Notes under the pieces: generated by a model
The model's input: the letters and a program-made list of their open reading frames with translations, nothing else
What the model was told of the DNA's origin: nothing
The model's database searches: none
In this document: one piece after another, positions 29,022 through 32,585 of the stretch
Layout of the letters: each line of letters begins with the position of its first letter
How positions within the stretch are numbered: the stretch's first letter is position 1
Program-made: the position numbers and the translations under genes
Virus record (IMG/VR): IMGVR_UViG_3300049216_000176
Span: 1 to 32,585 of that record
Source: a virus
DNA length: 32,585 nucleotides
Direction: 5' to 3' (one strand)

Positions 29022-29201
29022 ATGCTTCCAAAAGAACTGATGCTCGAATGGGGCGATTGTGTCATTTTGCACAATCGCCCTTTCTATTCCACCACTGTGA
29101 TAGAAGACAAAAAACCCGAACCTCCAAAGGAAGTCCGGGTCAAGAAGTCGTTCTACGAGTTGTCCAAATCCTGGCATCCCCTCGACCTTACGGGGGCGTA
29201 A
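29022..29201 (+). CDS. Possible 59-residue protein crossing a terminator hairpin
   Basis: The frame from ATG 29022 to TAA 29201 begins four bases after the stop of the tail-anchored protein. It encodes a sensible soluble peptide (MLPKELMLEWGDCVILHNRP ... SFYELSKSWHPLDLTGA). No ribosome site precedes it. It reads straight through a strong terminator hairpin and overlaps the convergent structural gene by 14 bp. It may be real, with the hairpin as an attenuator, or fortuitous. Confidence 0.4.
   Translation: MLPKELMLEWGDCVILHNRPFYSTTVIEDKKPEPPKEVRVKKSFYELSKSWHPLDLTGA
29051..29087 (+). terminator. Rho-independent terminator
   Basis: An 11-bp perfect stem (29051-29061 with 29070-29080) has an 8-nt loop and is followed by TTTCTATT. 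It lies 34 bases after the stop of the tail-anchored membrane protein. Confidence 0.8.
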
Positions 29202-30270
29202 TCAAATCCGCCGTCTGCAACTGGTACGGAATCTCGAACGTGCTGTCCGGGAATGTGTTGGTCGAACTGTAAGTGTAGATCGTCTTGATCGCCAAATCCC
29301 CAGCCACCGACCCGGCGTGGTACTCAATCTTCTGCGTGACCCTGTTCGACCCGTCTATCGTGTTCTTGGTGAACATGAAAGTCTTCGAGCCGCCCGACAA
29401 GTGTTCCCAATCGTGCTTCATGACCAGCGGGTTGATCCCGAAGTCGTTCACCACGTTGTAGTTCTGCGTCGTCAGGAACTCGCCCCTCGTCCCCGCCGTC
29501 GTCACGTTGACCGGCACGCTGAACGTGTCGGCGTTGATGACCGTCACCGTCCGCTGGCCGTCGATGGTCGGCGTCGAGTTGGAGTTGTCGATGTAGATCA
29601 CGTCGCCCGTCGTAAGGCCGTGTCCGACGCTGGTGACGACGCTGGGGTTGGCGACCGTCGCCCCGGTGATCGGCTGCGACAACCGGATCAGCAGCCCGGC
29701 CCCGTCGTTGTAGGTAAATCGGTTGGCAATCGTGTGGCGGTCGAAGTAGGCGGGCAGATCGGCGATCCCGGCGTACTTGTTGAATTTCAACAACTGCTCG
29801 GCCCCGCTGTTGTCAACGTAGAAGCGGAAGGCGTGCTTCGGCTTGGTCGTTTTCAACACGACCCGCATGGTCGGCTGGTTCGTGCCCCGCACGTTGGTGT
29901 CCAGGCTGGCCGTGAAGTGGTCGGCGAAAGTCGCATTGGCGTTCAGGATCGCCATGATCTCGGCGGCTTTCGTCGAGGCCGGGGTCGATCCCGCAATGTT
30001 GATGGAGAGAGCGGCCCAATTCACGAAGGCTTTGGAGCCGATGGACGGGTTCGTTCCCGGCTGCCTCGGCGTCATGTCCGTGCGGTCCAGGGCGTAGTAA
30101 ATCTTCAAGGTGTTGAAAGTGGAAAGATCGTAAGGCTCCAAATTCCACGCAACAGCCAAGTCGGTGCGGTTTTTGTTCTGCGGGCACTTGAAAGTCAACG
30201 ACAACTGGCGGTCGTCGAGTATCCAATTGCCACGAAAGTCTTCTTCAAACGGGTTCTGGTAAAATGGCAT
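29188..30270 (-). CDS. Virion structural protein with FCCH-like domain
   Basis: The 360-residue protein starts at ATG 30270 after TATAGAGGAAAGAATCG. It is rich in Thr, Asn and beta strands. Residues 202-263 show VTSVGHGLTTGDVIYIDN.....IDGQRTVTVINADTFSVPV, the repeat-like domain (ubiquitin-activating-enzyme E1 FCCH-type) often found in phage tail, neck and capsid-decoration proteins. The rest resembles a jelly-roll or decoration protein (IYYALDRTDM, MRVVLKTTKPKHAFRFYVDN). A structural role in the head or tail is likely from this domain and from composition; the exact part cannot be set. Confidence 0.75.
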   Translation of the reverse strand: MPFYQNPFEEDFRGNWILDDRQLSLTFKCPQNKNRTDLAVAWNLEPYDLSTFNTLKIYYALDRTDMTPRQPGTNPSIGSKAFVNWAALSINIAGSTPASTKAAEIMAILNANATFADHFTASLDTNVRGTNQPTMRVVLKTTKPKHAFRFYVDNSGAEQLLKFNKYAGIADLPAYFDRHTIANRFTYNDGAGLLIRLSQPITGATVANPSVVTSVGHGLTTGDVIYIDNSNSTPTIDGQRTVTVINADTFSVPVNVTTAGTRGEFLTTQNYNVVNDFGINPLVMKHDWEHLSGGSKTFMFTKNTIDGSNRVTQKIEYHAGSVAGDLAIKTIYTYSSTNTFPDSTFEIPYQLQTADLITPP

Positions 30271-30292
30271 TCGATTCTTTCCTCTATAAACG

Positions 30293-30333
30293 AAACTACT
30301 CGGCTCACCTATTTAGAGTGAGCCGAGTAGTTT
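30293..30333 (-). terminator. Long hairpin with promoter-like box in its loop
   Basis: A 16-bp perfect stem (30293-30308 with 30318-30333) encloses a 9-nt loop that reads TCTAAATAG on the minus strand. The loop matches the CTAAATA boxes elsewhere. On the minus strand TTTCGTTTAT overlaps and follows the stem, so it can end the upstream operon. It may also restart transcription for the structural gene at 30270. Confidence 0.7.
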
Positions 30334-30350
30334 TTCGCCGAATGCCCATA

Positions 30351-30665
30351 TCAAATACCCGATTCGATCAAACCGATCAGCTTGTCCCGCTGGAGGGTCG
30401 AGGCGTTGGGATTCTTCCGCCGCAGGGGAGCGTCCGGGCGAAGGGACCGGGTGTAGGCGATCTTTTCCTTCAGGTAGCTTTTGATCGGGGCGTCCTTCAA
30501 GGCCCGGATCGTCCGACCCTCCCGAAGTTCGTACCCGATAAACATCTTCGGCTTCGATTCGATAATCAGGATGGTCCTGCGAACCGGGTGGGTGTGGTGG
30601 CCCTGATACCAGAACCGGGCGACCGGCAGGTTGCGAATGGGTTGATATTTCACGATGGCTCTCAC
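30351..30665 (-). CDS. Small conserved phage protein (GYELREG type)
   Basis: The 104-residue protein starts at GTG 30665, overlapping the CYTH stop as GTGA. It contains ARFWYQGHHTHPVRRTILIIESKPKMFIGYELREGRTIRALKDAPIKSYLKEKIAY, a pattern I associate with small Sm/SH3-like phage proteins that have F.YQG.H.HPV.RT...E..... .GYE.REG......APIKSY. The C-terminus is basic. The function is unknown; nucleic-acid binding is plausible. It is the last gene before the long hairpin. Confidence 0.7.
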   Translation of the reverse strand: MRAIVKYQPIRNLPVARFWYQGHHTHPVRRTILIIESKPKMFIGYELREGRTIRALKDAPIKSYLKEKIAYTRSLRPDAPLRRKNPNASTLQRDKLIGLIESGI

Positions 30666-31078
30666 TTTTTCAAGATTTCGTTCAAGAGGTCCGTTGCGTA
30701 ACGGGCATCTCCCAGGAGTTTATTCGAGAACCGAGTATCTGTCAACGCCACTCGATATAGCAAGTTGTCTTTAACTATGCCGGGAATCGAATCGGGTTCC
30801 ATCTGGCCTTCCGGTAGTTCGACCTCGGCGACGGCGATATAAGTGTCGCCCTTGTAGTCCTTGAAGAAGTCGCATTCCCACAGGTGCTTCCCGCACGGGA
30901 ACTCGTAGCGAATCTTCTCCAATTTGTTCAGAGCGATGTTCCAAAGATCGTCGAAGTCACGCTTGTCGAGTTTGTTTTCGATTTCCACACACCGACCGCC
31001 AGTGTTCACCTTCATCGTGAAGTAGTATCCGCCCTTGCCCCCGTTGGCGTACACCGGAACGGACTTCCTCACACGCAC
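30662..31078 (-). CDS. CYTH-domain protein (triphosphate tunnel enzyme), 5' end displaced
   Basis: CYTH enzymes act on triphosphates such as thiamine triphosphate, inorganic triphosphate or ATP. The chain has YYFTMKVNTGGRCVEIENKLD..DF..LW......LEKIRYEF......WECDFF...... .AVAEVELPEG....P and YRVALTDTRFSNKLL, a nearly complete CYTH domain. GTG 31078 is the first legal start codon in frame, but the homologous frame continues upstream to 31198. There it encodes PTENERKFVINAK, including the ExExK signature (E-N-E-R-K) that defines the family. No ATG, GTG or TTG precedes that part in frame. The missing start with the same PTENER codons lies at 31901, beyond the HNH gene. The gene therefore looks split by an insertion and may be inactive. 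Confidence 0.8.
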   Translation of the reverse strand: MRVRKSVPVYANGGKGGYYFTMKVNTGGRCVEIENKLDKRDFDDLWNIALNKLEKIRYEFPCGKHLWECDFFKDYKGDTYIAVAEVELPEGQMEPDSIPGIVKDNLLYRVALTDTRFSNKLLGDARYATDLLNEILKK

Positions 31079-31180
31079 CGTGATGCCCCGTGTGGCGATC
31101 AGGTAGCCTTGTGATATTTCGTACTTCTGGGTCGCCCCGTTGGAAACGGTTTTCTCGCACTTGGCATTGATTACAAATTT

Positions 31181-31198
31181 TCGTTCGTTTTCAGTGGG
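31181..31198 (-). repeat. Downstream copy of the CYTH PTENER segment
   Basis: Minus-strand CCCACTGAAAACGAACGA here is repeated at 31881-31898 as CCGACCGAAAACGAACGA. The last 12 bases are identical, and both differences fall at third codon positions of Pro and Thr. The copies lie exactly 700 bp apart and bracket the HNH gene. The HNH stop codon is inside this copy. Confidence 0.85.
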
Positions 31199-31841
31199 AA
31201 TTGGACACCATCCTGTTATTTTTGATTTGTCGTATAGTTACAGCAAGTGCCATCATTTCTTCATAGGTAAAGAAATGATTCTTCACGATGTTACACTGTT
31301 GACAACAAGGAACAACATTCTTCAACGTATAGCCAACCTCATTATTCTTTCGATCAAGCCCACAACCAGTGGGGTTCAACACTCCGTCGCAGTAATGGCA
31401 AGGCTGCAACAAAAGTGTCTCGAACGACTCTAACGAAATATCCCATACTTCTCCCGATTTGGCCGCTCTACGTTTGGCGCTATTCCATCGTTCTTTCGGG
31501 ATTGTTGCTCTTGTGCGAACTCTCTTCTTTTCGCACTCAATACAATATCTTCTCCTGATTGCTTTGGCTGGCGAATGCGTATTGAATTGCTCAATAGGCT
31601 TCAGTTGTTTGCAATCTTTGCATATACGCTGACCTGATTCGTTTGCCGACTGAATATAGCATCTTCGACTGCAATGCGAAACCTCTTCTGATCTTTTCCT
31701 GGATACAGAAAATTTCTTGTTACAAAAATTACAAGTCAATTCTACTTGGTTTGTCTTTTTGTACAGGTTGTAGCAAGCAACGTCACAAAACCGTTTGCTT
31801 GTCGTGATCTCTTTGTTGCAGTTTTTGCATTTGTTTTCCAT
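31191..31841 (-). mobile_element. HNH homing endonuclease with N-terminal zinc fingers
   Basis: The 216-residue coding gene encodes a site-specific DNA endonuclease. The N-terminal 105 residues contain several treble-clef or zinc-finger pairs: CKNCNKEITTSKRFCDVAC, CNFCNKKF...HCSRRC, and CKDCKQLKPIEQF...YCIEC. The HNH core is CHYCDGVLNPTGCGLDRKNNEVGYTLKNVVPCCQQCN, ending KNHFFTYEEM. The DNA is clearly AT-richer than its surroundings, as expected for a mobile gene. No ribosome site is seen; TTGTAA, a 16-bp spacer and TATAAT end five bases before the ATG, so it appears to have its own promoter and a leaderless message. Only about 50 bp of the 700-bp insert is non-coding, too little for a self-splicing intron core. 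Confidence 0.92.
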
Positions 31842-31880
31842 GCTGTATTATACGCAGCAACAGAAAATTTACAAATCAAA
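31842..31880 (-). promoter_or_regulatory. Sigma70-type promoter of the HNH gene
   Basis: On the minus strand TTGTAA, a 16-bp spacer and TATAAT are followed by ACAGC and then ATG 31841. Transcription would begin at or very close to the start codon. Confidence 0.6.
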
Positions 31881-31901
31881 TCGTTCGTTTTCGGTCGGCA
31901 T
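31869..31901 (-). pseudogene. Orphaned 5' end of the CYTH gene
   Basis: ATG 31901 is preceded by CCGGGGGTTGAA, a good ribosome site much like that of the CHASE3 gene. The frame reads MPTENERFDL and stops. Its first seven codons match the PTENER part of the CYTH frame 700 bp downstream, so this is the original start of that gene, cut off by the insertion. The sequence after the break (TTTGATTTGTAA) still loosely resembles the CYTH continuation (AAATTTGTAATC). Confidence 0.75.
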
Positions 31902-31921
31902 TTCAACCCCCGGTTGTTTGG

Positions 31922-32368
31922 TTACTTCAGACCTCGCAGGATTTGCTTCAGATGGTCGGCATCCTCACGGCTGTCCTGAATCTGGCCGTCCAAGAACACG
32001 TCGATCCACCCGCCGTTGACGGGATCGAGGGACGCCAGTTCTTGAGCATCTTTTTGACGCTGTACATAGTTCCTGACCACTTCTTCTTCCATCGTCAAAG
32101 CGGCACGAATTATTTCAACCGGGTCGAAACTGATCGTGAAGTCGTTTCGCTGCACCGTCGGCACGCCGCCCAATCCGACAATCAAGTCCGAGAAGGCCGT
32201 CACATGGGTCATTTCCGACGCCGCCGACTTCAGCAGCAGTTCCTTGTACTCGTGCGCATGAAGGCCCGTCACGAGGCTGGCGTTCGCCAGATAGAAGTGC
32301 AGGTGCTTCCACTCGTTCTTCAAGTCTTCATTCAACAAGCTAATCATTTTTTCCAGTGTCATCGCCAT
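31922..32368 (-). CDS. Ferritin-like (bacterioferritin-type) protein
   Basis: I use ATG 32368, after AGGAGACTGAAG; the open frame upstream is antisense or out-of-frame sequence of the next gene. The 148-residue length and the helical pattern (LEKMISLLNEDLKNEWKHLHFYLANASLVTGLHAHEYKELLLKSAASEMTHVTAFSDLIVGLGGVPT) fit a four-helix ferritin-like fold with an E-x2-H in helix 2 (SEMTH). Further Glu/His residues lie in TMEEEVVRNYVQRQKDA and in SREDADHLKQIL. It could store iron, protect DNA in the manner of Dps, or oxidise a small substrate. It lies 20 bp upstream of the displaced CYTH start, in the same operon. Confidence 0.8.
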   Translation of the reverse strand: MAMTLEKMISLLNEDLKNEWKHLHFYLANASLVTGLHAHEYKELLLKSAASEMTHVTAFSDLIVGLGGVPTVQRNDFTISFDPVEIIRAALTMEEEVVRNYVQRQKDAQELASLDPVNGGWIDVFLDGQIQDSREDADHLKQILRGLK

Positions 32369-32379
32369 CTTCAGTCTCC

Positions 32380-32585
32380 TTAGTTGTCGTGATCGAATTC
32401 GGATTTCTTCAGTTCCCCGCCGCCATACGCCGACGGCCTCGGTCCCTGCCCAATACGCCAAGAGAGTTCCGTGGCGTATTTTGTCACCTGGGTCATTCCG
32501 GGCATATTGAGCCGGTCCACCGTATCTTGGGGCGTATGATATTCCGGGTGCTGGCCCGTATGCAATATACACACTGGAACCCGTT
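32380..32585 (-). CDS. M28-family aminopeptidase-like protein, C-terminal end only
   Basis: The frame enters from the right edge and stops at TAA 32380, so only about 67 residues are visible. The segment RVPVCILHTGQHPEYHTPQDTVDRLNMPGMTQVTKYATELSW is the conserved C-terminus of M28 metallopeptidases, where the H in HPEYHTPxDT is the last zinc ligand. The final 20 residues are polar. It is followed after 11 bp by the ferritin-like gene. This adds a fourth peptidase outside the capsid-maturation system. Confidence 0.8.
   Translation of the reverse strand, partial: RVPVCILHTGQHPEYHTPQDTVDRLNMPGMTQVTKYATELSWRIGQGPRPSAYGGGELKKSEFDHDN

Noticed and set aside
31181-31898. A group I or group II intron in the CYTH gene
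   Set aside because: Only about 50 of the 700 inserted bases are outside the HNH reading frame, too few for a ribozyme core, and the shared edge sequence lacks the usual U at a group I 5' splice site. A free-standing endonuclease insertion fits better.
31181-31898. Insertion-sequence target-site duplication around the HNH gene
   Set aside because: The flanking copies differ at two synonymous positions and no terminal inverted repeats or transposase are seen.
1-32585. CRISPR arrays, tRNA genes, integrase or attachment sites
   Set aside because: Read on both strands, I found no spaced direct repeats of CRISPR type, no cloverleaf with the conserved T-loop sequence, and no recombinase gene.

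Overview
The window is part of a large double-stranded DNA tailed phage with a T4-like (myovirus-type) head and tail module. The anchors are a gp20-like portal interrupted by an intein, a gp21-like prohead protease, a gp22-like scaffold, a gp23-like major capsid protein and a gp19-like tail tube protein. Coding density is high, overlaps of the ATGA or TAATG type are common, and most genes have a clear Shine-Dalgarno sequence (GGAGG type). Most of the window is moderately GC-rich. A few genes are visibly AT-richer: the HNH endonuclease, the unknown gene upstream of the sirtuin, and the gene after the poly-aspartate protein. The host cannot be named from the sequence; a GC-rich bacterium is the most that can be said. 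I saw no tRNA, rRNA, CRISPR array or integrase.

Layout, left to right. 1-3330 (minus): an incomplete acidic or AT-hook-like protein, a free-standing copy of the capsid-protein C-terminal module beside a small Asn/Pro-rich protein, a 59-residue protein, a kinase-like small protein coupled to a nucleoside hydrolase, and an unknown gene. 3425-9000: a glycosyltransferase, two small proteins (one DUF4031-like), thymidylate kinase, a CHASE3-type membrane protein, a HAD phosphatase, a second glycosyltransferase-like gene, the tail tube protein and a zinc-ribbon protein. 9058-10751: an Sm/SH3-like small protein, a tiny membrane protein, a GNAT acetyltransferase and a beta-rich unknown. 10853-20232: the head morphogenesis module on the minus strand (portal, zinc-ribbon protein, core-like protein, protease, scaffold, major capsid protein), broken by a plus-strand pair (a putative internal protein with a T4-like capsid-targeting peptide, and a third glycosyltransferase).

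20316-27374: a sulfotransferase-like gene, an anchored M14 carboxypeptidase, a 64-residue peptide, a sirtuin coupled to an unknown gene, an anchored papain-like protein, an unknown gene, a poly-aspartate protein, a lipoprotein and a thermolysin-like metallopeptidase. 27426-32585: three plus-strand unknowns (one tail-anchored), a virion-type structural protein, a small conserved protein, a CYTH-domain gene whose first codons have been separated from its body by a 700-bp segment carrying an HNH endonuclease, a ferritin-like gene and the end of an M28 peptidase.

Taken together, the head genes build, scaffold and proteolytically mature the capsid. Several small proteins carry N-termini that look like core-targeting peptides with nearby LxE or IxE protease sites. 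The accessory genes suggest nucleotide and NAD chemistry, glycan or surface modification, and extracytoplasmic proteolysis. The strand switches about every 1-3 kb, with convergent genes often overlapping and divergent gaps holding TA-rich boxes resembling T4 late promoters (TATAAATA, TATATA, GATACATA, CTAAATA). The strongest unusual items are the split CYTH gene, the stand-alone capsid-protein module, the HTH-bearing portal intein, the targeting-peptide set, the poly-Asp protein, and a group of genes that appear to be transcribed leaderless.
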